From JBCDHN01 sp965224535 (GTDB lineage: Bacteria; Verrucomicrobiota; Verrucomicrobiia; Verrucomicrobiales; DEV007): DNA of 64,000 nt. The stretch's first letter is position 1. Each line of letters starts with the position of its first letter. The position numbers and the translations under genes were made by a program. This document shows positions 7,773-15,965 of the stretch, piece after piece. The notes under the pieces were generated by a model. The model ran no database searches, was not told the origin of the DNA, and saw nothing but the letters and a program-made list of their open reading frames with translations. The DNA lies in assembly GCA_965224535.1 (NCBI GenBank), contig CBDCZR010000025.1:136764-200763 (forward strand), in the 5' to 3' direction.

Positions 7773-9806
7773 ATGAAAACCCTGCACCTGCTCGCCGCCG
7801 CCGCTTTGGTGGCGATTTCCCCGGTTTTGGCCGAAGCCCCCCGCGTTTACCCGAAAGGCTCGCTCCCGGCCGATTCCCGGCTTCAACCGCTCAAGGACCT
7901 GAACGGCTTTTTCCCGTTTGAAGTGCCGGAAACCTTGGAGGCTTGGGAAACGCGCGCGGAAAAATTGCGGCAACGCGTGTTGGTCGCCAACGGTCTGTGG
8001 CCCATGCCAGAGAAAACGCCGCTCAACGCCACCATCCACGGAAAAGTGGAGCGGCCGGGCTTTACGGCGGAGAAGGTCTACTTCGAGAGTCTGCCGGGTT
8101 TTTACGTTACCGGCCTGCTCTTTCGCCCGGAGAAACCGGCATCCGGCAAGCTACCCGCGGTGCTGTGCCCGCACGGACACGGGGGCCGGCTGCAGAGCCA
8201 CAGCGTGGAAAACGTGCGCAAATACATCGCCACCGGCGGCGAGCGCTTCGAGGATTCCGGCCGCATGCCCAAAGTGGCGCGCGCGGCGACGTTGGCGCGG
8301 TTGGGCTGCGTTGTGTTTTTGTACGACATGATCGGCTACGCGGACAACACCCAGCTTTCCTTCGAGCTGGGCCACCGTTTTGCCAAACAACGGCCGGATT
8401 TCGAGAGCGAGGAGAGTTGGGGGCTCTACAGCGCGCAGGCGGAGCTTCAGTTGCAGTCGATTTTCGGCCTGCAAACGTGGAATTCGATCCGGGCGCTGGA
8501 TTTTCTGGAATCGTTGCCTGACGTGGATGCCAAGCGCCTGGCGGTGACTGGCGGAAGCGGCGGCGGCACGCAAACCATCATGCTCGGCGCGATCGATCCC
8601 CGCCCGGTGGCCGGTTTTCCCAACGGCATGGTCTCCAGCTCCATGCAAGGCGGTTGCACTTGCGAAAACGCCAGCCTTTTGCGCATCGGCACGGGTAACG
8701 TGGAGCTGGCTGCGCTCTTTGCCCCGCGCCCCCAGGGCATGACCGCGGCCAACGACTGGACGCGCGAAATGCTCGTGCCCGGCAAGGGATTTCCGGAGCT
8801 GCAGAAGCTCTACGCGCTCTACGGCAAGAAGGATCACGTCATTTGCCCGGACCTGCTGCACTACCCGCACAACTACAACTACGTGACGCGCGCCATCATG
8901 TATTCCTGGTTCAACAAGCACCTCAAGCTGGGTTTGCCGGAACCGGTCATCGAGGAAGATTTTAAGTTGCTCAGCGCCGAAGAACACGCGGTTTGGAACG
9001 ACGCGCATCCCAAGCCCGAGGGCGGCGATGCCTTTGAGCGCAAGCTGACGCGCTGGATCGCGGATCGCGACCAAAAACTGTTGGCGGCGATGACCGAAGA
9101 CGAACGGCGTAAGGTCGTCCGGGCCGCGTGGCGGACGATGATCGGCCGGGAATTGCCGAAAGCTGGCGACGTCGAGTTCGCGGACGGCAAACTGCGGTTC
9201 AAACCCGCCGGCGAGGAGATTCCCGCGCTCAAAGCCGGCCCTGACAACGCCAAAACCGCCGTGATTTGGGTGGACGGAGGCGGCAAGGACGCCTTGCACG
9301 ACAATTCCGGCAAACTCACCGAAAAAGCGCAAAAACTCGTCGATGGCGGCTCATTGCTCGTCACCGCCGATCTCTTCGGGCAAGGCGAATTTCTCGCCGA
9401 CGGCAATTCTCCCGCGAAAACGCGCACCGTGGCCAACAAACGCGAGTTTGCCGGTTACACGCACGGCTACAACCACTCGCTCTTTGCCCGGCGCACGCAC
9501 GATATCCTCACGCTCATCGCTTTTGCCCGAAAAACCGCGCCCAACGCGAAAATCCGCCTCATTGGCACGAACGGCGCGGGAATTCACGTTGCCGCGGCTT
9601 GCGCGGTTGCCGGTGACGCTTTGGACTCGGCGACTGCGGAAACGGGCGGGTTTCGCTTCGCCGCCATCAAGAGCTACCGCCACCCGGATTTCATCCCCGG
9701 TGCGGTCAAATACGGGGACTTGGCCGGGCTGCTGTCCGTTGGTGGCCAGGTTCTCACCGCGGTGGACACGATCGACGAGAAAGCGTTGGCGCGGCTGGCA
9801 AATTAG
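7773..9806 (+). CDS. Secreted alpha/beta-hydrolase, acetyl xylan esterase-like
   Basis: About 677 residues. The ATG at 7773 is chosen because it opens a signal peptide (MKTLHLLAAAALVAISPVLA); the frame itself stays open from 7662. The catalytic domain includes LPAVLCPHGHGG and the nucleophile elbow TGGSGGGTQT near residue 260. This class is annotated as acetyl xylan esterase or dienelactone hydrolase-like and is common in planctomycetes and verrucomicrobia. A second half after about residue 420 has another Rossmann-like pattern (KTAVIWVDGGG, KIRLIGTNGAG), so two hydrolase-like folds may be joined. Substrate not known; the neighbours suggest polysaccharide side chains. Confidence 0.75.
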   Translation: MKTLHLLAAAALVAISPVLAEAPRVYPKGSLPADSRLQPLKDLNGFFPFEVPETLEAWETRAEKLRQRVLVANGLWPMPEKTPLNATIHGKVERPGFTAEKVYFESLPGFYVTGLLFRPEKPASGKLPAVLCPHGHGGRLQSHSVENVRKYIATGGERFEDSGRMPKVARAATLARLGCVVFLYDMIGYADNTQLSFELGHRFAKQRPDFESEESWGLYSAQAELQLQSIFGLQTWNSIRALDFLESLPDVDAKRLAVTGGSGGGTQTIMLGAIDPRPVAGFPNGMVSSSMQGGCTCENASLLRIGTGNVELAALFAPRPQGMTAANDWTREMLVPGKGFPELQKLYALYGKKDHVICPDLLHYPHNYNYVTRAIMYSWFNKHLKLGLPEPVIEEDFKLLSAEEHAVWNDAHPKPEGGDAFERKLTRWIADRDQKLLAAMTEDERRKVVRAAWRTMIGRELPKAGDVEFADGKLRFKPAGEEIPALKAGPDNAKTAVIWVDGGGKDALHDNSGKLTEKAQKLVDGGSLLVTADLFGQGEFLADGNSPAKTRTVANKREFAGYTHGYNHSLFARRTHDILTLIAFARKTAPNAKIRLIGTNGAGIHVAAACAVAGDALDSATAETGGFRFAAIKSYRHPDFIPGAVKYGDLAGLLSVGGQVLTAVDTIDEKALARLAN

Positions 9807-9868
9807 CCCCCCGCAGCCCAATTCACTCCGAGGTTGCACGGCCATTCATCCCTGCCTAGCGTCCCGGC

Positions 9869-11005
9869 ATGAACCCTCTTCACCCTACCCTTCTCCTGGC
9901 CGTCAGTCTCATGCTTTGCGGCGCCGTTTCCGCGGAAACCTGGGCCTACATCGGCACCTACACCCGCGGCGATAGCAATGGCATCTATCGCACCACGCTC
10001 GATTTGGAAACCGGGGAGCTTTCCGCGCCGGAACTGGCCGCCCAGGTCAAAAATCCGTCGTTCGTGGCCATTCACGCCAGCGGCCAGTATTTGTACTCGG
10101 TGTCGGAAATCGCCGACCACGAAGGCAAGCGAACCGGGGCCGTCAGCGCGTTTGCGATTCAGGATGACGGGAGCCTCAAACTCCTCAACCAGCAGCCTTC
10201 CGGCGGTGGCGGTCCCTGTCACGTGGCGGTGGATGCGGAGGGCCAAACCTTGCTGGTGGCCAACTACGGCGGGGGGAGTTGCGCCTCGTTTCCCATCGCC
10301 GAGAATGGATCGCTGGGCGAGGCTGGCAGCGTCATGCAACACGCGGGCAGCAGCGTGGACGAGCGCCGCCAAAAAGGGCCGCACGCTCACTCCATCAACG
10401 TGGACCCGTTCAACAAGCGCGCGTTTGCCGCGGACTTGGGCCTGGACCAGATTTTGATCTACAAACTGGACGCCAAAGCCGGCAAAATGACGCCGAACGA
10501 TCCGCCGTTTCTGGCGACGCCTCCGGGAGGCGGCCCGCGCCATTTTTCGTTTCATCCCAGCGGCAAATTCGCCTACTCCAACTTGGAAATGAGCCTGGAA
10601 GTCGCGGCGATGACCTACGATGAAGCCAGCGGCAAGCTGACCTTGCTGGAAACCCAATCCACCGTGGAAAAAGGGACCCCGCGCAAGGGCAACAGCACCG
10701 CGGAGACGCTGGTTCATCCCAGCGGAAAGTGGGTTTACGTCTCCAATCGCGGCCCGAACTCGATCGCGGTTTTCGCCATCGACCAAGCCACGGGCAAGCT
10801 GACGTTTGTCGAGCGCGAATCGACCCAAGGCGAGATTCCGCGCGGTTTCGGCATCGATCCCAGCGGGAAATTCATCGTGGTCGGCAATCAGAGCACGCAC
10901 AACGTCGTTTCCTTGCGCATCAACCAGGAAACCGGCGCGTTGGAGCCGACTGGCAGCGAAATTAAGGTCGGCACGCCGGTGAACGTTCGGTTTTTGGTTC
11001 GGTAA
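9869..11005 (+). CDS. Lactonase family protein (6-phosphogluconolactonase-type beta-propeller)
   Basis: A 378-residue protein with signal peptide (MNPLHPTLLLAVSLMLCGAV, cleaved after SAE) and the seven-bladed propeller of the Pgl/3-carboxymuconate cyclase family: AYIGTYTRGDSNGIYR, ASGQYLYSVSE, KGPHAHSINVDPF, GPRHFSFHPSG and WVYVSNRGPNSIAVF. The signal peptide argues for a periplasmic sugar lactonase rather than the cytoplasmic pentose phosphate enzyme. It lies 34 bases upstream of a sugar dehydrogenase-like gene; a dehydrogenase forming sugar lactones and a lactonase hydrolysing them would make a sensible pair. Confidence 0.85.
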   Translation: MNPLHPTLLLAVSLMLCGAVSAETWAYIGTYTRGDSNGIYRTTLDLETGELSAPELAAQVKNPSFVAIHASGQYLYSVSEIADHEGKRTGAVSAFAIQDDGSLKLLNQQPSGGGGPCHVAVDAEGQTLLVANYGGGSCASFPIAENGSLGEAGSVMQHAGSSVDERRQKGPHAHSINVDPFNKRAFAADLGLDQILIYKLDAKAGKMTPNDPPFLATPPGGGPRHFSFHPSGKFAYSNLEMSLEVAAMTYDEASGKLTLLETQSTVEKGTPRKGNSTAETLVHPSGKWVYVSNRGPNSIAVFAIDQATGKLTFVERESTQGEIPRGFGIDPSGKFIVVGNQSTHNVVSLRINQETGALEPTGSEIKVGTPVNVRFLVR

Positions 11006-11039
11006 CCGGGGAATGTCGAAAAATTGACCCCCGGGAACC

Positions 11040-13916
11040 ATGCTCCCCCGAATCATCGCCCTCGTTTTCATCGGCCTGGTTGGCCAAATTCCCGCCGTCG
11101 CCCAAAACGCGCCGTTTGAGTGCCGGTTGGCGCAGGATCCCATCCGCATTGACGGCCGCGCAACTGAAGCGGCGTGGAAAGGCGGGCAAACCATCGGCCC
11201 ATTCCACCTCCAGGCGCCATCGCGCGAAGCAACGACCCTGACAAAGGCCAAACTGCTTTGGGACGACACCGCGCTCTATTTTTTCGCGGAAATGGAGGAC
11301 ACCGACTTGTACGCCAACATCAAGGAGCGCGATGGCGAGCTTTGGGAAAACGACGTGATCGAGCTGTTTTTGAAACCGGAGAACAGTGGCGAAGGGTACT
11401 ACGAATTTCTCGTCAGCCCGCTAGGGACGCTGTTCGACATTTTTTACCCAAAACGCACCCTCTACGGCCACGATCGGTTCAAAAACGCGCGAAAATTTGC
11501 CTTCGCAGCGAAGGTCACGGTCGAAGGCACGCTCAATAATCACGAGGACGCCGACACCGGTTGGACCGTGGAGGGGCGCATCCCGTGGAGCGACTTTGAA
11601 TCCACCGGCGGCAAGCCGAAAATCGGCGATACCTGGCGCTTTGCCCTGTGCCGCTACGATTACTCGCTGCCGCTGGAGGGCGGGCTGGAGATTTCCGTGG
11701 CCTCACCGGAGTTGCCGCGCGATTTTCACCGGCACGAGGACTACGTGCCACTGAAATTCACCGGTCCGTGGGACCCGCGCTCAGAGTTGCCCCAGCGGCT
11801 GCAAATGGTGCGCGGTTACGCCGGCTCCAAGGTGAAAGGGCGGCCGGATCCGCCGTTGCCCTACGTTGAGGAGCAAGTGCTGGCGGAATTGCAGATCAAC
11901 CAGATGATCACCTTCAAATTCGAGCCCGGCTCCAACCAGTTGCTCTACGTGGATCAGGTGCCGAAAGTGAAGGGATCGCGCCTCATGCGCTACGATCTGG
12001 ATGGCGGCGAGCCGCAAGAACTGCTGGCGCTGGACGAGTTGATCTCCAACCTGGCCTTCCACCCTGACTATGCGCAAAACGGCTATTTTTACCTTGGCTA
12101 CGCCGGTCCGCAATCCGCCGACCGCTTCGAGCGCCGGGCACAGGTCATGCGTTACACCATGGGCGACGATGGCGCGATTGTGCCGGATTCCGCGCACCTC
12201 ATCATCGAGTGGCCCTCACGCGGCCATAACGGCCTTGGCCTGGCCTTCGGGGCCGGCGGCATGCTCTTCGTCACCAGCGGCGATGGCACCAGCGATTCCG
12301 ACACCAACCTGACCGGCCAGGATTTGTCCACCATTCACGCCAAGGTGCTGCGGATCGACGTGGAAAATCCCGATCCCGGCCGGGGTTACTCCGTCCCGCC
12401 GGACAACCCGTTCGTCGGTCAGGACGGCGTGGTGCCGGAGACTTTTGCCTACGGCATGCGCAACCCGTGGCGGGCGCATTGGGACGAACGGCTGGGCCGG
12501 CTGTGGGTGGGAAACAACGGCCAGGACCGGCTGGAGCAGGCTTTCCTGATCGAGCGCGGCGCCAACTACGGCTGGAGCGTCTACGAAGGCAGCCGCGTCT
12601 TCTACGCCGAGCGAAAATTGGGCCCAACGCCCGTCTCGCTCCCCACCGTGGAGCACGATCACGGTGAGTCGCGTTCGTTAACCGGCGGCGTGGTTTACAC
12701 CGGCTCGAAATTCCCGGAGCTGAAGGACGCCTACGTCTACGGCGACAACACCACCGGCAAAATCTGGGCCGTGTTCCACGACGGCAAAAAGGTGGTTTGG
12801 AACCGGGAAATCGCCGATACCTACCTGCGCGTCACCGATTTTGGCGTCGATCCCAAAACGGGCGACCTGCTGGTCTCCGATTATCGTTCCGGCGGCGAAG
12901 GAGGGCTCTTTCGGCTCATCCCAAACCCGCGTCGTGGCGAAAAAAGCGCGTTTCCGCGCAAACTCAGCCAAACCGGCTTGTTTCGCTCCGTGGCCGATCA
13001 CGAGGCCGCGCCGGAATTGCTGCCCTACGGCGTAAACGTGCCGGAATGGGCCGACGGAGCCGAAATTCAGCGATTTTTGATGCTGCCGGCCGACGATCCG
13101 CACGTGAATTTCAGCCCGCGCCGGGGTTGGAACTTGCCCGATGGCACGGTGGCGTTGCAAACCTTCACGTTCGGCGGCCGGCGCGTCGAAACGCGCATGC
13201 TTTACCGCGAATTGGGCGAATGGACCGGGTATTCCTACCAATGGAACGAAGCCCAGGACGATGCGGAGTTAGTTGGCGCAAAAGGCGCGGATTTGACCGT
13301 CAACGGCCAAAAATGGCGCGTCCCTTCGCGATCCGAATGCATGGTTTGCCACAGCCGCGCGGCGAACTTTGTGGTTGGCCTGCAAAGCGCGCAATTGAAC
13401 CGGGTTCACGATTACGGCGGCGGCTTTTCCGCCAACCAGTTGGAGGTGATGGACCATTTGGGCTTTTTTCTGCGCAAAGGCGCCCCCAAACCGGTTTCGA
13501 CTCTACGGCAACCACCGGAGGAGTACGACGCCCTGGCCCATCCCATGGATCGAACCGCGGATCTCGACCACCGCGCGCGATCGTTCCTGCACGCCGCCTG
13601 CTCGCACTGCCACGTCGAGGCCGGCGGCGGCAACGCCCAAATGGACCTGCGCTACTACGTCGCGCGCGAGAAAATGGGCGCGATCGGCGAGCCACCCTAC
13701 CACGGCGACCTGGGTTACGGCGCGGATGCCAAGATCATCGTGCCCGGTCATCCGGAAAAATCGGTCATGCTCAACCGTTGCTCGCGCATCGGGCCGGGCA
13801 AAATGCCGCCCATGGGCAGTCAGGGCCCGGATCCGCGCGCAGTCGGGTTGTTGGCGGAGTGGATCCTCTCGCTTGAGGATGAATCGGATGCGGCGGACCA
13901 ACCCGCGGGCAAGTAG
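11040..13916 (+). CDS. CBM9-like / PQQ sugar dehydrogenase / dihaem cytochrome fusion
   Basis: About 958 residues in three modules. After a signal peptide (MLPRIIALVFIGLVGQIPAV), residues 25-240 form a CBM9-like carbohydrate-binding fold (PIRIDGRATEAAWKGG, WENDVIELFLKPENSGEGYY). Residues 265-620 are a GSDH/L-sorbosone dehydrogenase-like propeller (LAFHPDYAQNGYFYLGY, RGHNGLGLAFGAGGMLF, YGMRNPWRAHWDE). The C-terminal part resembles SO_2930-type dihaem cytochromes with CMVCH at about 766 and CSHCH at about 853, plus a MPPMG methionine candidate. It likely oxidises bound sugars and passes electrons within one secreted chain. Confidence 0.85.
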   Translation: MLPRIIALVFIGLVGQIPAVAQNAPFECRLAQDPIRIDGRATEAAWKGGQTIGPFHLQAPSREATTLTKAKLLWDDTALYFFAEMEDTDLYANIKERDGELWENDVIELFLKPENSGEGYYEFLVSPLGTLFDIFYPKRTLYGHDRFKNARKFAFAAKVTVEGTLNNHEDADTGWTVEGRIPWSDFESTGGKPKIGDTWRFALCRYDYSLPLEGGLEISVASPELPRDFHRHEDYVPLKFTGPWDPRSELPQRLQMVRGYAGSKVKGRPDPPLPYVEEQVLAELQINQMITFKFEPGSNQLLYVDQVPKVKGSRLMRYDLDGGEPQELLALDELISNLAFHPDYAQNGYFYLGYAGPQSADRFERRAQVMRYTMGDDGAIVPDSAHLIIEWPSRGHNGLGLAFGAGGMLFVTSGDGTSDSDTNLTGQDLSTIHAKVLRIDVENPDPGRGYSVPPDNPFVGQDGVVPETFAYGMRNPWRAHWDERLGRLWVGNNGQDRLEQAFLIERGANYGWSVYEGSRVFYAERKLGPTPVSLPTVEHDHGESRSLTGGVVYTGSKFPELKDAYVYGDNTTGKIWAVFHDGKKVVWNREIADTYLRVTDFGVDPKTGDLLVSDYRSGGEGGLFRLIPNPRRGEKSAFPRKLSQTGLFRSVADHEAAPELLPYGVNVPEWADGAEIQRFLMLPADDPHVNFSPRRGWNLPDGTVALQTFTFGGRRVETRMLYRELGEWTGYSYQWNEAQDDAELVGAKGADLTVNGQKWRVPSRSECMVCHSRAANFVVGLQSAQLNRVHDYGGGFSANQLEVMDHLGFFLRKGAPKPVSTLRQPPEEYDALAHPMDRTADLDHRARSFLHAACSHCHVEAGGGNAQMDLRYYVAREKMGAIGEPPYHGDLGYGADAKIIVPGHPEKSVMLNRCSRIGPGKMPPMGSQGPDPRAVGLLAEWILSLEDESDAADQPAGK

Positions 13917-14107
13917 GACGGGCTCTGCCCCGCTGAGGCCGAGGTGCTGGCGGAAAACCCGGAAATCCGCCGAACTTTTTGCTTCCAAATTGATGATTGT
14001 CGGTCAGTATCGCGTCAGGTTAACCGACCCGGCTGCCGGACTGCCCCAAACACCGTCGCCGTGCTGGAAAGCCCCCCTCACCCCAAGTTGTCAGCGCCTT
14101 TTGGACA

Positions 14108-14136
14108 TTGACATTCCCAACCTAACTTGATTTAGT
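14108..14136 (+). promoter_or_regulatory. Candidate sigma-70 promoter for the bactofilin genes
   Basis: TTGACA at 14108-14113 is followed by a 17-base spacer and TTTAGT at 14131-14136 (4 of 6 to the -10 consensus). Predicted initiation falls on or next to the GTG at 14143, which would make the bactofilin mRNA leaderless. No Shine-Dalgarno site precedes that GTG, which agrees. The remainder of 13917-14107 holds nothing else I can identify. Confidence 0.4.
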
Positions 14137-14142
14137 TGCGCC

Positions 14143-14703
14143 GTGCTTAAGCAAATCATCAACCAAGACCCCGCCGGGGGTAAATCCCAACCTGCGCCGG
14201 AACCCGATCCGGAGCCTGTTATCCCCCAAGAACCCGCCCCTCAAGCTCAACCCGTTCACCAACCGTCCACCACAGCAAGCATCATGAGTTCCAGCAAGAA
14301 CATCTTGTCCAACGACGTCGAAATCGTCGGCAACCTGAAGTTTTCGCACGATTTGATCATCGACGGAAAGATTGAGGGAGAGGTCAATTCCGACGGCAAC
14401 CTAACCGTAGGCGAAAACGCCAAGGTGAAGGGAGAAATTAAGACCAAATCGGTCACTGTTTTTGGCAAGGTGGAAGGCAACATCACCGTTACCGAACGCT
14501 GCGAGCTGAAATCCAACGCAGAGTTGGTCGGCGACATTCGCGCCGGAACGCTTTCGATCGAGGAAGGAGCAGCATTCATGGGAGCATCCACCGTGGGAGC
14601 CGCGGCAAAAGCGGCCACACCCGTCAGCACCAGCCCCGGTGCGGGCGCGGGCGCGGGCGCCGGAAGTAGTGCGCCCAAACCGCCTGCCGCTCCGCCCCAG
14701 TAG
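14143..14703 (+). CDS. Bactofilin
   Basis: A 186-residue polymer-forming cytoskeletal protein. The bactofilin core (about residues 48-150) shows the repetitive beta-helix pattern KNILSNDVEIVGNLKFSHDL, IDGKIEGEVNSDGNL, then VKGEIKTKSVTVFGKVEGN. It is flanked by a proline-rich N-terminus and an Ala/Gly/Pro-rich C-terminus, as usual for the family. Start: GTG at 14143 as given; an ATG at 14284 (MSSSKN) would give just the core. Bactofilins form membrane-associated filaments that place cell-wall or stalk machinery. It is followed 7 bases later by a second bactofilin gene. Confidence 0.85.
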   Translation: MLKQIINQDPAGGKSQPAPEPDPEPVIPQEPAPQAQPVHQPSTTASIMSSSKNILSNDVEIVGNLKFSHDLIIDGKIEGEVNSDGNLTVGENAKVKGEIKTKSVTVFGKVEGNITVTERCELKSNAELVGDIRAGTLSIEEGAAFMGASTVGAAAKAATPVSTSPGAGAGAGAGSSAPKPPAAPPQ

Positions 14704-14710
14704 ATGAGCC

Positions 14711-15928
14711 TTGCACCTCCCTGCCAAAACGGACAACTCAAATTCAGCCAACCAGAAAAACCGGGTCAAAGTAGTCTGCCCGCACTGCGGCGCGGACCAG
14801 TTGGAGTCGTCCATGGCCGTCTCCACGTTCTGCAAGATTTGTGGCGAGCACTACAAGCTGGAGCCGGCGCCTAACAAGGCTCCCTTTGGCCTCGGTGTGT
14901 TGTTTGGCGGCAAAAAGGAGGCCTCCCCGTTTCATCCCGCCGTAAATCGGCCCACCAGCCACCCGGAGAAGCCCGGAGCCGGCAATGGCAACGGTGAAAA
15001 TGGTGAAACCGGCAACAGCGCCAAAGAAGCGCCGGCCGCTGATGACGAAGACTTCAACCGCACCTCCGACGGGGTGGAGTGGTTCGACGCGGACGAACTG
15101 GTGCCCCCGCCACCGCCTCCCAGGACGCCGATTCCCGCGCCTCCGCCTCCAAGCAAGCCGGACGATGAGCTGGATGACGAGGAATTCGTCGAGGTGGAGG
15201 CCTACACCACGGTGGAAAGCAGCGGCATCCCCTTCGCGCCCAAAAAACCGGACCCCTCCGACCGCAAAATCCTCTGCGTGGGCTGCCGGCACGAGCTTTT
15301 CGTCAGCAAACACGCCACGTCCACCATTTGCCCGAATTGCAGCGAATACGTGAGCCTGGAAAGCTTCACGATCGCCAATCACCGCCGCGAAAACATCCGC
15401 ACGCGCGGCAACGTCAGCATTCAGCGCAAAGCCTCGCTCACCGCCAGCGAGGTGGTTTGCGACAATTTGAAGGTTTACGGCAAAATCTCCGGAAAAATCG
15501 ACTGCGCGGGCACCGCGTTTTTCCACTGTTCCGGCAAGGTTGTGGGCAGTTTGCGCTGCAAGCACCTCATCATCCACAAAATCTGCAATCTCACCTTTTT
15601 GCCCGGAATTCACGCCGATACCGCGGAAATTCACGGCGAGGTCAAGGGCGACATCATTTGCGACGGCAAGATCAAAATCTCCAAAACCGCCACCGTCATC
15701 GGCGATTGCACGGCCCCGACCGTTGTTTTGGAGGACGGCGGCAATCTTTGCGGCCAAATGCGCTTCATGAAGCCGGATCAGGAGTTGATGGCCGACTACG
15801 ACCGGCGCGCCCGCGAAGCTCACGACGAGTTTTTCGACGAAGAAGCGGACCAAGCCGAAACCGAGGCCGTTGGCGGCAACGTCCCCGCCACTGGCGACCT
15901 GGAAGATGAGCCCTTCGTCGAAGCCTGA
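14711..15928 (+). CDS. Bactofilin-domain protein with two zinc ribbons
   Basis: About 405 residues from a TTG, the only start that keeps the first zinc ribbon. Two CxxC-(N)-CxxC ribbons are visible: VVCPHCGADQ...FCKICGEHY near residues 22-48 and ILCVGCRHEL...ICPNCSEYV near 190-215. Between them is an acidic, Pro-rich linker (VPPPPPPRTPIPAPPPPSKP). The C-terminal 150 residues are a bactofilin beta-helix (GNVSIQRKASLTASEVVCDN, GKISGKIDCAGTAFFHC). The ribbons probably mediate metal-dependent protein or nucleic-acid contacts. Tight spacing to the plain bactofilin suggests co-polymerisation from one operon. Confidence 0.8.
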   Translation: MHLPAKTDNSNSANQKNRVKVVCPHCGADQLESSMAVSTFCKICGEHYKLEPAPNKAPFGLGVLFGGKKEASPFHPAVNRPTSHPEKPGAGNGNGENGETGNSAKEAPAADDEDFNRTSDGVEWFDADELVPPPPPPRTPIPAPPPPSKPDDELDDEEFVEVEAYTTVESSGIPFAPKKPDPSDRKILCVGCRHELFVSKHATSTICPNCSEYVSLESFTIANHRRENIRTRGNVSIQRKASLTASEVVCDNLKVYGKISGKIDCAGTAFFHCSGKVVGSLRCKHLIIHKICNLTFLPGIHADTAEIHGEVKGDIICDGKIKISKTATVIGDCTAPTVVLEDGGNLCGQMRFMKPDQELMADYDRRAREAHDEFFDEEADQAETEAVGGNVPATGDLEDEPFVEA

Positions 15929-15965
15929 GAGCCGCCGAGCTTCAATCCTTCGCAACGGTGGCAAA

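Noticed and set aside
9803..11269. Long minus-strand frame opposite the lactonase gene
   Set aside because: It is antisense to a clear beta-propeller gene and its translation shows no domain; GC-rich third positions keep opposite frames open.
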